Shown here in pieces: positions 50,053 to 64,000 of a DNA stretch of 64,000 bases (positions are counted from its first letter, which is position 1; every line of letters starts with the position of its first letter). Under the pieces are notes generated by a model. It was not told where the DNA came from, made no database searches, and worked only from the letters and a program-made list of their open reading frames with translations. The position numbers and the translations under genes are program-made. Source of the DNA: Paratrimastix pyriformis. Taxonomy: Eukaryota; Preaxostyla; Paratrimastigidae. Location: NCBI GenBank assembly GCA_027972325.1, contig JAPMOS010000028.1, positions 62,001 through 126,000 of the forward strand, given 5' to 3'.

Positions 50053-51537
50053 GGCCTGGGCCTGAGCTTGCTGAGCCAGGAGGTGGCGCCCGATTCCCGC
50101 CAGCGGCGAGCCCATTAGCCCGGAGGGCACGGCGGACGGGGGCCGGGAATTGGGTGTCGGGGTCGATGACTGAGATGGCTGAGGCGGTGGCGGTGGTGGT
50201 GGTGGTGGTGGTGGCGGCGGTGGTGGTGGCGGCGGCGGTGGTGGCGGTGGTGGCGGTGGGGATGCCTGTGGCTCCTGACGCGCGTGGGAAGGATCCGGGC
50301 CGAAGAGCGGGTTGGGCTGCGCCAGGGGCTGCGCCAGGGGCTGCGCCAGGGGCTGGGGCTGGGGGTCAGGGCGGGCCACACATTGAGGCTCCGGTGCGAT
50401 CTCGCGCACCGGGGGCTGACGATGGGCAAACAGAGCCTCCGGCAGGGGTGGCGGGGGGGCCTGAGGAGGAGGAGGGGGTGGGAACGGGGGGGGCGGGTAG
50501 GGGGCGAGGGCGGCGGGGGCGTCGGTCGGGGCGGTGGCCTCAACCGTCTCGGCGACGGTCATCTCGAGGCAATCCGCGTCCTCGGGGTCCTCCTCTGCAG
50601 ACGTGGGCGGCCCGGCGGGGAATGAGTGCGGGGATGCCAAAGGATGTGGAGGCGGTGGAGGAGGAGAAGGAGGGGTGGAGTGAGGGAGGGGATGAAGACA
50701 AACGACCTTCGACCTCGTTGGCGAAATCGGCGGGGTTGCGGTAGCTGCGCGAGATGGAGGCGCGCTCGAAGGCCTTCCAGACCAGCCCCTGGGGAAGCGA
50801 GGCGAGGAGAGGCCAGGGCACGAGGAGGAAGAACGCGTGAGCGAATTCAGTCTCGGCTCGAGGCAGCTGCACAGACGGTGGAGCGGCTGGGGGCGTAGCG
50901 GAGGAAGAGCTCGCGGTTGGAGGAGCGCACATGCTCCACCTTGCCGGCCCGGGGGAACTGGCCCCTCAGGATGCCCACGTGGCTCTTGAGCGACTCGACG
51001 AAGTTCAGGAAGCGGTCACAGGTGGGGATGCCCTCCAAGGCAACCGCCCATCGGTCCCACAGGTTGGCCTCCGGCTCGTCCATCCTAGGGGCCCCCGAAA
51101 CGTTCGCGAGGCGGGGAGGGGTGACAAGGGCCAGACAGGAGCTGACAAGCGACGCGGATCCACACCAGAACGAAAGTAACCTGAACTCCTCCGAAGTCCA
51201 GTCGCTGGTCTTGGCGCGCTTTCTCGTTCAGATCCAGTAACAAAGTATCAACCGCCATAGCAACCTGTTCGATGATTGCAGGGGCGCGTTCGTGAATCTC
51301 CCGCAAGAGGTCAACAGAGTCTTTTTTAACAATCACAGTAAGGCGACCAACTGCATGTAGCAAAAGGGAGAAGCGAGCCGGATCGAAACTCGCCGGCTGT
51401 GTCGAAAGAATGCCCAGGGTGAGAGGAAAGAATTTAGGAAACTGGACGATTTCGTCAATCTTCTCCACGGCTTCTGGATGTCCGCAACAGCCCAGAAAGT
51501 GGTCAACATCTTCGAACGCTGCTTCTTGCCAGGCCAT
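46578..51537 (-). CDS. Proline-rich / coiled-coil protein, unknown function (second copy of this layout)
   Basis: Not recognised. The first clear exon from 51537 (MAWQEAAFEDVDHFLGCCGH to NEKARQDQRLDFGGVQ) may be its N-terminus or a separate small gene; an alternative start is ATG 51083 (MDEPEANLWDRWAVALEGIP). Then come VRSSNRELFLRYAP and GLVWKAFERASISRSYRNPA. A proline-rich region follows with a long PPPP run, QAQAQA repeats and PAPQPAPQPRPAP. Helical and coiled-coil exons are next (VAQWLDQVHQLQQSVGQLRA; VEQEIHQLEARLAELRRDRD; LDAQWRVHEGRLREGRGQAK; VAREAIEIKKACTEHMDAVR), then an Ala/Pro tail with VPAPVPAPVPAP repeats ending GLSPPQRR and a stop at 46578. Introns start GTCCGC/GTCCGT. Its layout (proline-rich, coiled coil, proline-rich tail) mirrors the plus-strand gene on the other side of RPL10A. 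Confidence 0.55.
49995..50071. repeat. 6-bp tandem repeat coding for QA dipeptides
   Basis: CCTGAG/CCTGGG units. On the minus strand they encode the QAQAQA run in the proline-rich region of the unknown coiled-coil protein, so this repeat is exonic unlike most in the window. Confidence 0.85.
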
Positions 51538-51672
51538 CCTCAGCAGGAGCGAATTGTCCGAAGGGGGGCACTACCGGCTCGACTTGACACACAGAATGGC
51601 CACGGATTCTTTGGCGGGGCCGCATCACCGTTAAGGAAATAATAGCAAAATCAAACAAAAAACGAGCTGTTA

Positions 51673-52273
51673 TTATTGCGCAAGAGCGGGAAGGCAGCGA
51701 GCCATTTGGACGGCGACATCGGTCTGGTTGAAATACCCGATCATCCGTTCAATGAGGACCCCGTCGTGGGCCGTCGTAAACACGTCACTTCCTCGGAACT
51801 TAACCTCACATCCAGTCTGCTCGCCTCTTCAATTCAGCGAGAGTGAGAACAATCATCATTGCAGACCGCCGTGAGGCCGGAAAACTCCCAAAGGGTGGCT
51901 GCGCCCAACTGAGAAACAAAAGGAGCCTGCAGAAGCTTCAGAGTTTTCTGCGCAAAAGGCTGAGGTTCGCGACACCTTCAGGAAGAAGATCCATGGGTGG
52001 GGAACGAAAGGTGATCACACAGACATCTTATCGAGGACCGGAAGTGAAGTGACTGGAGTCGCGCCAAATGGATCTTGGATGAAGAGATTTTCTCCTGAGA
52101 AAAGGCTACGCAGAATGCAAACACGATTTGGTTTGGAAGCGATCAACAGACGGAACCCAGCGATCACAATCGTCCATCAAGTCAAAAAACTTGGCGACAG
52201 TTTGAGAGACAGTCTGTTCTAAGTCGGCAGAGAGCGCAAGAGTCACAAAGAACAGGAGAATTGGGGTCTTCAT
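51673..52273 (-). CDS. Small secreted cysteine-containing protein, 138 aa
   Basis: Not recognised. Three exons: 52273-52110, 51975-51867, 51816-51673 (417 nt). The introns are 134 nt (GTAGCC...GAAG) and 50 nt (GTCTGC...GAGCAG). The protein opens with a classical signal peptide, MKTPILLFFVTLALSADLEQ. It continues FFDLMDDCDRWVPSVDRFQT, KSCLHSACREPQPFAQKTLK, LLQAPFVSQLGAATLWEFSG and TGCEVKFRGSDVFTTAHDGV, ending MARCLPALAQ. Five cysteines after the signal could pair in part. The exon phases fit exactly, which is the main support. It is AT-richer than neighbours, like RPL10A and eEF1G. Likely exported or vacuolar; function unknown. Confidence 0.72.
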
Positions 52274-52379
52274 TAGTCTCTTTCGGCACGGGTACGTTCC
52301 ACTCCACCCACAAAGCTGGGACGAAAGAAAAGGGCAGAGATCGGACATCAGCAATCTTTTTGCTGAAAAATTTCGGTGT

Positions 52380-53785
52380 TTAATGGAAAGTCTTCTGGTC
52401 AGCGGCAGGGAGACCCTTGTAGGTACCGCGGCAGCAGAGGACATCCTCAACGCGCTGGCGGTGCTCGGGGTTGGCGGGGTCGCAACGGGTGAACTCGAGA
52501 GTGTCGTAGTCGGGGCAGTCGGTCATGGCGAAGGGAATCTCAGTGCCGCGGAAGACCCACAGGCCCTGGACGGCGTAGTTGGGAGCCTCGCCGTAAATGG
52601 TCATGCAGCCGAAGCCGTGCTTGCGGAGCTCATCCAGACGCTGGATGAAGCCACCAAGCAGGTTGTTGACGCGCATCTGCATCTTGTACTCGGCAATGTA
52701 CTTGTGGTCAGAGAAGTAGAGGCAGTGGCCCTTGTAGCCATCCTCCTCCAGCTTGGCCCAGAACCTAAAAAACAGATCAGATCAGGGGATACGCAAAAAA
52801 CCAAGACAGACTCGGCAAGGACGGCGGGCATGTCAGCCTCCTTGGCGTTGGCGTAGCGACGCTTCCACCACTCCAGGTTGAAAGGAGAGGGAGGAAGAAG
52901 ATCCAGAGGGTTAACCTTCTTCTTCTCCTCGTGCTCCTCCTCCTCCTCTTCGGCGGCCTCCTCCTTCTTGGGCTTGGGCTTCTCCTCCTTAGGCTTGGCG
53001 GCGGGCTTCTCCTCCTTGGGGGCCTTCTCGGGCTTCTTGGACTCGGGCTTGGCGGGCTCCTTAGGCTCGACGCAGAGCTTCACCTCGCCGAGGACGGCGT
53101 GGAACTCGGGCTGGTTGACGCAGGTCAGGAACCAGCGAGTCAGGTTGGGGATCGAACGGCGGGCGGCCTCATCATAAACAGTCTCGAAGATGCCCTTCAG
53201 CTCGCAAGCGAGGCAGATATCGGCCAGAGTCAGACGCTCGCCAACCATGAAGGTGCGGGTGAGCAGGTGACGCTCGGGGACCTGGAGGATCGAGCCGAGA
53301 TTCTTCTTGGCCTCCTGCAGGAACTAAAGAATCGCCAATCAAAAAAATAAACAACACGACGAAATTAATACACAACGGAAAAGCCAGAAGAAACAACAAA
53401 CCTTGGGGTTGAACTGGGCATAGCCGAAGATCTGGCCCAGCCACTGGCCAATGTGAGAGTCAACCTCAGTCTGGATGAAGTCGAGCCACTGGTCGATCTG
53501 GGCAGCCTCGACATCGTTGCGGCCATAGAGGAAAACATTGCTGCCAGCAGGGCGGCCACGGGCGAAGAAACGGGCAATGGCATGCGACTCGAAGACGCAG
53601 CCCTGGGGGGTCTCAAGAACGGGGACCTTGCCCATAGGGTTCTTGGCCAGGAACTCGGGGGTCTTGTTGGTGACACCCATCTCGAAGCCGGCAGGAATCT
53701 CAACAGGGATGTTGTAGTACTTGGCGCAAATCAGGGCCTTGGCAGCGCGGGTGCCGTTGGGGTAAGTCCAAAGCTTGAGGCTCAT
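52380..53785 (-). CDS. EEF1G: Elongation factor 1B gamma subunit
   Basis: Scaffold subunit of the eEF1B guanine-exchange complex. Exons 53785-53402, 53323-52812 and 52764-52380 (1281 nt, 426 aa; the family is about 415-440). The N-terminal GST-like part includes LWTYPNGTRAAKALICAKYY, TPEFLAKNPMGKVPVLETPQ and FESHAIARFFA; its C-terminal half has GERLTLADICLACEL. A Lys/Glu/Pro linker follows (PKEEKPKPKKEEAAEEEEEE). The EF1G domain then has NPLDLLPPSPFNLEWWKRRY, EFWAKLEEDGYKGHCLYFSD, GLWVFRGTEIPFAMTDCPDY and an end at AADQKTFH. Introns are 78 nt (GTTTGTTG...CTTTAG) and 47 nt (GTCTGTCT...TTTTAG). The Met at 53785 starts at the conserved GST strand; the frame stays open 30 codons upstream. It follows MCM3 on the same strand by only 115 bases. 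Confidence 0.97.
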
Positions 53786-53900
53786 GTTGCGGCGAGGAGC
53801 ACGCTTGCACGGTGCGGCGGGGAACGAAATCACCGGGGTCAAACAGATTCTTGTTCCATTTGAAATGCCCACCACTAAAAAAAAGACGGCTCTTTCTGTT
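53786..53900 (-). promoter_or_regulatory. 115-base gap between MCM3 stop and eEF1G start
   Basis: Must contain both the MCM3 3' end signal and the eEF1G promoter or trans-splice/processing region. No motif is recognised beyond an A-run at 53875-53884. Confidence 0.4.
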
Positions 53901-59091
<5,191 letters not shown>

Positions 59092-59281
59092 CGGAGGATC
59101 ATTCTAGCGAACAAGGTGTAAAATCGTTTTAAAAACAATTCGGGATGCAGACGTTGACCAAATACACGCGAAAAGCATCGAGGAACTCCGCCAAGAGCTG
59201 ATCCATTTTAAACCGTTTAAATGTGCGGATAGCCAACCCTCCCCACGTTACTGCGTTTGACAAGCGTCTCGGACCACAAGG
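59092..59281. promoter_or_regulatory. Bidirectional promoter between MCM3 and the F-box gene
   Basis: Only 190 bases separate the two divergent starts. It is AT-rich, with AAAATCGTTTTAAAA at about 59122-59136 and TTTTAAACCGTTTAAA at about 59205-59220, close in form to the AAAACGTTTTAA in the 4.5 kb spacer. Shared regulation is inferred only from geometry. Confidence 0.45.
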
Positions 59282-60909
59282 ATGAGCTTTCGCTCAAACC
59301 GTCCTTTTGCTTTTCCTCGGTTGGGAGTCTTTTTCGCGGCCTTTCCCGATGAAATCCTCGGGCTTGTCCTGACCAGCGATCCGCATGTCTCCCGACTCTA
59401 CCCCCTCCTCGCCGTCTCGCGGCGTTTCCGGACGTTGCTTCGCGAGACCTGCCGCCAAGTGGACTGCAGCCGCACCCCCGTTTCCTCGGAATCCATCTTA
59501 AGTGCCTGCCGACCCTTCCCCCGGGCCAACTCGTTCGCCCTGTGCCGGTGCCCACGCCTGGACTGGGCTGCGGTTGGGCAGCTCCTGCGGTGGTGCGACC
59601 GCGAGGGGCGCCCCCTGGAGCGCCTCGACTGCTCGGGGTCGTTGTATCTGTCACGCCCCCAGGGGATCCTGGCGCGCCTGGCGGCCGGGAGCCTGGCCGG
59701 GTGCTGGCGGGAGGTGCGCCAGCTCTCCCTGGATGGGATCGCCGCCCTGGGCCCAGGCGATCTCCTCCCCGTGCTCGCGGCCGCCCCGGCCTTGCAGCGA
59801 CTCAACCTCACCCAGACCACCGTGCTGTGGCAGAACCCACCGGCCCGCCCGCCTCACCCCGAGGGCGCGGTCGGCCCGCTGGTGGGGACCCTGGCGGCCC
59901 GCTGCCCGGCCCTGACGCACCTCTGGCTCGGGTCGGCCCCCTGGCTGGGCGATCGGGACCTGGTCGCCTTGGGGTCTCTGAGTGGCCTCCAGGAGCTGGT
60001 GATCTTCCGGGCGGCTCTCACCGACCAGGCCCTGCACGCATTCTGCAAGGCCTCCGCCGCGGGGGCCTCCCTAGAGTGCCTCGAGTTATGGTCTGCCCGG
60101 CTTTGGTGGTGGTGGTGGTGGGGGGGGGGGGGGGGGGGGGGGGGGGAAGGGAGGAGGAGGAGGGAGGAGGGAGGGGGGAGGGGCGAGCAAGCGGCAAGTG
60201 GGTGAAGTGCGTGGCGCCTCCCCGACCGAGAGGGCGGCATCTTCGCGGCCCGTTCGCATGATCGCCCGCCCCATACCCACACCCACCCCTGCCCTGCGGC
60301 AGCTGGTGCCCCGGGCTGAGCGACGGCTGCATGGAGCCGCTCGCCTCCCTGCCGCGCTTGCGCCGGCTGAGCCTGCGCGGATGCCCCCGCCTGACGGGGC
60401 TGGCCCTCTTCCTGCTGGCTACCCACCCCGGGGCGGCCGCCCTCGAGGCGCTCGACATGCGCGACTGCGTGGCCCTCCGGGTGGGGCCGCTCTTCACCTC
60501 GCGGCTCCTGGAGGGGCACCCCGCCCTGGGCCGCCTGCTCCTCGACCGGGCCGCTTGGAGGGCCGACGACCCGCCCCCGGCCCCCCCTGTGGCCCCCCGA
60601 AGCAGCACCGGCACCAGCGGCAGCCTGGTCGGGCGGGTGGTGCAGCTTGAGGGCCTCCTGCCGGCCCCGCCCTCCCCGGCCCGCAGCCCGGAGGCCACCA
60701 GCCGCCCCCGACAGCCCGACCGCCGCTCCGCCCCGCCGCCATTTCTGCCGCTGCCCATCCCAAGGCCGCCCGTCCACGGGCCGGGCGCTGGGCCGCCAGG
60801 GGCAGCCGAGAGCGACGAGGACCTGCTGCTGGCCGCCCTGGCGCAGTGCTTCGGCACCCGCGGCTCGGCCCACTCGGGGAGCCCCCATGATGACGGGCAG
60901 CCCCCATGA
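59282..60909 (+). CDS. F-box / leucine-rich-repeat protein (FBXL-like)
   Basis: Probable substrate adaptor of an SCF ubiquitin ligase. Two exons, 59282-60090 and 60303-60909 (1416 nt, 471 aa). An F-box lies at about residues 20-55: AAFPDEILGLVLTSDPHVSR then LYPLLAVSRRFRTLLRETC. LRR units follow with the cysteine-containing (AMN1/FBXL) flavour: LERLDCSGSLYL, VRQLSLDGIAALGPGDLLPV, ALQRLNLTQTTVL, ALTHLWLGSAPWLGDRDLVA, LQELVIFRAALTDQALHAFC, LECLELCWCPGLSDGCMEPL (across the intron), LRRLSLRGCPRLTGLALFLL and LEALDMRDCVALRVGPL. The last about 120 residues are Pro/Ser-rich and end SGSPHDDGQPP. The 212-nt intron starts GTCTGCCC, contains 27 consecutive G and ends GCGGCAG. Substrate unknown. Confidence 0.85.
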
Positions 60910-61295
60910 GGCGCCATACATCCCGCCCTCACCACAGGGGACCACGACGCGGACGCGGACGCGGTGGGGGACCCGGGGCGGGTCCTGGTGAACCAATTGG
61001 AGGAGCCGGCAGCCGATGGGCCCCTCGAGGGAGCACCGAGGGAGCGTCTGATGCCGCGACGGTTCCCGGCGGACAGCCCGCAGCACGTCCCCAGCCCCAC
61101 CCGGCCAGGGGAGGGTGGTCAGGGAGCCGGCTGCCTTTGAGCGGAGTGGTCGATCGCCACCAAACGGCGGGAAGCGGACGCAGCCATCGGCGAGTATGGA
61201 AAGGAGGGAGGGGAGGGATAGCACGCACAAGACTCCCGCCTTTAACTGCGGTCCGCGCCCCCAGGGTGGCAGCCGATCCGGGAAGCCCCGTCCCC
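60910..61295. other. Intergenic region between convergent F-box gene and unknown 365-aa gene
   Basis: Follows the F-box TGA and precedes the TAG of the minus-strand gene. Open frames here are shadows of GC-rich DNA; nothing recognisable. Confidence 0.5.
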
Positions 61296-63081
61296 CTACT
61301 GGGCCGGGCCGGGGGCGGTGGGGACGAGACAGAGGGCCAGCGGGGCGGCCTGGGGGAAGAGCGGCTGCCCGAAGTAGGCCACCTGGCCTGCACACCCCCG
61401 CCCGCCCGGTCAGCCCAGGGCTCATGTCGAAGGGTCAGGAGGAGGAGGGCACAAGGGGCACAAGGGGAGCAAAGGGGGGGCACAAGGGGGCCAGGGGCCG
61501 GACCCTCGAAGAGGAAGGCGAGGTCCTCGAGCTGGACGGGGCGCCCCGTGGCGGCCTTGATGGCCTGGGGCAGGTGGTAGGCGGGGATGTTCTTGTACTC
61601 GGTCCGCCCCACCTGGTCCGCCCCGTTGACCACGTCCTGCGAGGGGGGGTAAGGGGTCCGTCAGGGTCAGTGGTGAGGGCGATGCCCTGCTCGGATCCCG
61701 GGATCCCTTCCAGGGGGGCGGGCGGGGCGGGCTGTGCGCGGGCCATGGTGGAGCGGCGCAGGAAGAACTTGCGGCCCCCGATGGGCTCCAGGGCGAAGGC
61801 CACCGCCCGTACGGAGGGCCGCAGGAAGGCCACCGGGGAGGCGCCCGCCTCGAAGATCTGCCCCACCCGAGCCGCCACCCGCTCCAGCGGGCAGCCAGCG
61901 CTCGTCCGGATGACCACCTGCGTCCCCCAGGCCCCAGGCCCCCCGCCCCCCAGCACACCCCATCGGCAGCGCGGCGCCCGGTCAGGCGGACCGGGGAAAG
62001 GCGGGCGGGCGCGAGGGGCGGGGGTGGGCGTGGGTGTGACCTCGTCAGCGGATGCGGTGCAGAGGTGATCGGCCGGGATGGGGGCGGTGGGGCCGCCCGG
62101 GGCGACGAGGGCGGCCATGATGGCACCCGTGAGCCGCTTCTCGATGACCTGCTGCATGCGCGGGTTGGCCTTCCCGAAGACAACCTGCCTGCGCGGCCGG
62201 CCGGGGGCGGCGGTCGCGGGTAGGGAGGCCCCGGGGGCAAGTATGGTGTGAAGACCAGTGACCCAGTCACGGACATGAGCAGGGGGGAGGTGGCGGGGCT
62301 GGGGCGGGACCGACCGGATCTGCTTGGACTGCAGGAAGTATGCCTCCCGGGTGAACCGCTCCATGAACTCCTGCGCCATCCCGTCCGCCCCGCACCCCCG
62401 ATGAGCCTGTGGCCTCACGATGACGGGGCTCGGGTCGCGGGTGCCCTCCGGCTCGAGGGGCGGTGCACGGGCGGTGCACGGGCGGTGCACGGGCGAGCAG
62501 CGGGGGCGGCGGGGGGGGCGGGGCGACCTTGTAGGTGGCCATGTTGCCGACCAGGGCCGGGTTGAAGTGGCGCAGGGCGAGGAAGTTCGCCGATCGCAGG
62601 TCGATGCTCACCATCTATCCCGGGGTGGTTCGCCATGAGCGGTGCGGGTGCGGGCTGCCCACGGACCGTCTGCTGGGCATACTGCATCGTGTAGATGTCG
62701 GCCCCGGGGACGTGGGGTCCCTCGGGCATCCCCGCGAACAGAGCGTCGACTGCGGCCTGGTCGATGGTGGCGAATGATGGTTGACTGTGAAACGGCGTGA
62801 GGGCGGACAGGGGCGGAGAGGGGCGACCTCGTAATGGCATTTACGGCCTGTTCGATGACAGCTTTCGTGGCGATGTGAAAATTGCCCTCACCGCCCAACC
62901 GTTGCACAGTATCGACGAAGAGGCTGTATTTATCCTTGGTTTGATAAATGGGGTCGAGCAGTTCCAGCATGTATGTGAAGTGAGGCTCGTCAACAATTTG
63001 AATGGGCAAGGCATAGTCGCGAACAAAATCTCGGCGCAAGGCGGGCGTAATTTTCGCGGGCTTGGCTGGGTGGGAAGCCAT
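61296..63081 (-). CDS. Conserved-looking protein of unknown function, 365 aa, eight exons
   Basis: Exons 63081-62828, 62784-62667, 62614-62528, 62406-62315, 62188-62041, 61917-61744, 61636-61504, 61387-61296 (1098 nt). The N-terminus is MASHPAKPAKITPALRRDFV, then FTYMLELLDPIYQTKDKYSL and FVDTVQRLGGEGNFHIATKA. A middle block has VSIDLRSANFLALRHFNPAL and SKQIRQVVFGKANPRMQQVI. A C-terminal half has VVIRTSAGCPLERVAARVGQ, AVAFALEPIGGRKFFLRR, YKNIPAYHLPQAIKAATGRP and VAYFGQPLF. Composition and order look like a folded, conserved protein. From memory it resembles an uncharacterised family seen in protists and large DNA viruses (blocks of the form DL..ANF..L..F.P and SKQIRQ..FG..NP..QQ); I could not verify this. 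The intron 61637-61743 uses GC at its 5' end (GCCCGC), one base from the local GTCCGC pattern. No signal peptide or membrane segment. Confidence 0.75.
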
Positions 63082-63295
63082 CGGAAGGGGGAACGACCGG
63101 GGGGTGTCTTCACCCCAACCCAACCAACCAGCACCCAACCATCCTCCCCCGCCCTGAGGCTCGCCCGCCAAACGCGACTGGGAGAAGAGAATTTTGATAT
63201 TATGTGCAAGGGGCCGCCTCTAGGGCCGAGAGGCGCGCCCATCCACACAGCCCAACGGAGGGTCGGACAAAGTCCCCCCCTCATGGTGGGCGCGT
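63082..63295. promoter_or_regulatory. Spacer between deoC stop and start of the 365-aa gene
   Basis: 214 bases holding the deoC 3' end and the promoter of the downstream gene. Nothing specific recognised. Confidence 0.35.
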
Positions 63296-64000
63296 TTAAT
63301 AGGCGGCGTGGGAGACGACGGTGGAGTTGCCCTGGAGGGCGGCCTGGAGGGCGGTCAGGAGGCCGCTGGCCCCGAAGCGGAAGGTGGCCGGGGTGGCCCA
63401 GGCGGGGCCCAGGATGGCGTCGGCCTGCTCGAGGTAGTGGCGCGCGTCGGCCAGGGTGCGGATGCCGCCCGAGGGCTTCAGGCCCACGGGGCGGTGGGAC
63501 TCCTTGATGGCGTTGAGCATGATCTCGGTGGCGGCCAGGGTGGCGCTGACGGGCGACTTGCCGGTGCTGGTCTTGATGAAGTTGGCCCCCTGCTCGATGG
63601 CGATCCGGGAGGCCGAGGCGATCAGGGCGGCCTCCTGCAGCTCGCCCGTCTCGAGGATGACCTGCCCCACGACCACGGCCACGATCACACGCCACGATCA
63701 CCACACCCCGACAAACCGTGAACGGGAGGCTCAGGGCGGCCCGCTCGAGGTGTGCAACGGAGGCCGAAGGAGAAGGGAGCGAGGGGCGGGGACGGGGCGG
63801 GGCCGACCTTGAGGGTGCGGTTGGCTGGGACGGCGGCCCGGACGGCGGCGATCATCTCGACGGTGGGCTGGGTCTCACCCCGCTTGAAGCTCTTGTAGGG
63901 GATCACCAGGTCCACCTCGTCGGCCCCGTCGGCGATGGTGCGCTGGGTGTCGGCAACCACCTTGGCGACGGGCTCGTCGCCCGAGGGGAAGTTGACCACG
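63296..64000 (-). CDS. deoC: Deoxyribose-phosphate aldolase, C-terminal part (5' truncated by window)
   Basis: Cleaves 2-deoxyribose-5-phosphate to glyceraldehyde-3-phosphate and acetaldehyde in deoxynucleoside breakdown. Two exons in view, 64000-63808 and 63661-63296, with a 146-nt intron (GTCGGCC...GGGGCAG) in phase 0. Visible: VVNFPSGDEPVAKVVADTQR, ADEVDLVIPYKSF with the catalytic Asp of EVD, LKVILETGEL, the Schiff-base lysine in GANFIKTSTGKSPVSATLAA, the second lysine in GLKPSGGIRTLADARHYLEQ, and the C-terminal RFGASGLLTALQAALQGNST ending HAAY. The RYL...D..LG..W......RFGAS layout is that of the E. coli-type enzyme rather than the shorter archaeal/Thermotoga type. The spliceosomal intron shows it is a resident nuclear gene. 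Confidence 0.93.

Overview
This is nuclear DNA from a GC-rich, intron-dense unicellular eukaryote. The families are eukaryotic (PAN2, eRF3, RPL10A, eEF1B-gamma, MCM3, RNF213) and most genes are cut by 45-350 base introns. Those introns share an unusual 5' splice site, GTCCGC/GTCTGC, and many carry private microsatellites or long G/C runs. A free-living protist, possibly a metamonad such as Paratrimastix, is my best guess; that is inference from gene style only.

Layout. 1-1471 (+): 3' end of PAN2 with a long low-complexity tail. 1823-4301 (-): putative Q/P/E/H-repeat protein built on a 1.35 kb minisatellite. 4921 to about 11.1 kb (-): CLC-type chloride channel/exchanger with CBS domains. 11713-14597 (+): eRF3 (ten exons, 704 aa), with the PAM2-like and Q/Y-rich parts at the C-terminus instead of the N-terminus. 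15049 to about 40.3 kb (-): a giant gene of the RNF213/mysterin AAA+ family, identified from three P-loops and their Walker B and neighbouring motifs. About 40.5-45.3 kb (+) and 46.6-51.5 kb (-): two proline-rich/coiled-coil proteins I cannot name, flanking RPL10A (45558-46270, -). 51673-52273 (-): a 138-aa putative secreted protein. 52380-53785 (-): eEF1B-gamma. 53901-59091 (-): MCM3. 59282-60909 (+): F-box/LRR protein. 61296-63081 (-): a 365-aa protein of unknown function in eight exons, one intron being GC-AG. 63296-64000 (-, partial): bacterial-style deoxyribose-phosphate aldolase.

Splice models were checked by hand. Exon sums of eRF3 (2115), eEF1G (1281), RPL10A (666), F-box (1416), the secreted protein (417) and the 365-aa protein (1098) are all multiples of three and restore known motifs across junctions where the family is known. 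The giant gene, the CLC channel and the two proline-rich genes are traced only by their clearest exons; their ends and many introns are approximate.

The genes do not form one pathway. Translation and mRNA-decay functions recur (PAN2, eRF3 with a PAM2-like motif, RPL10A, eEF1B-gamma). Nothing looks like a CRISPR array, rRNA or tRNA gene, and I saw no transposon or virus-derived element.
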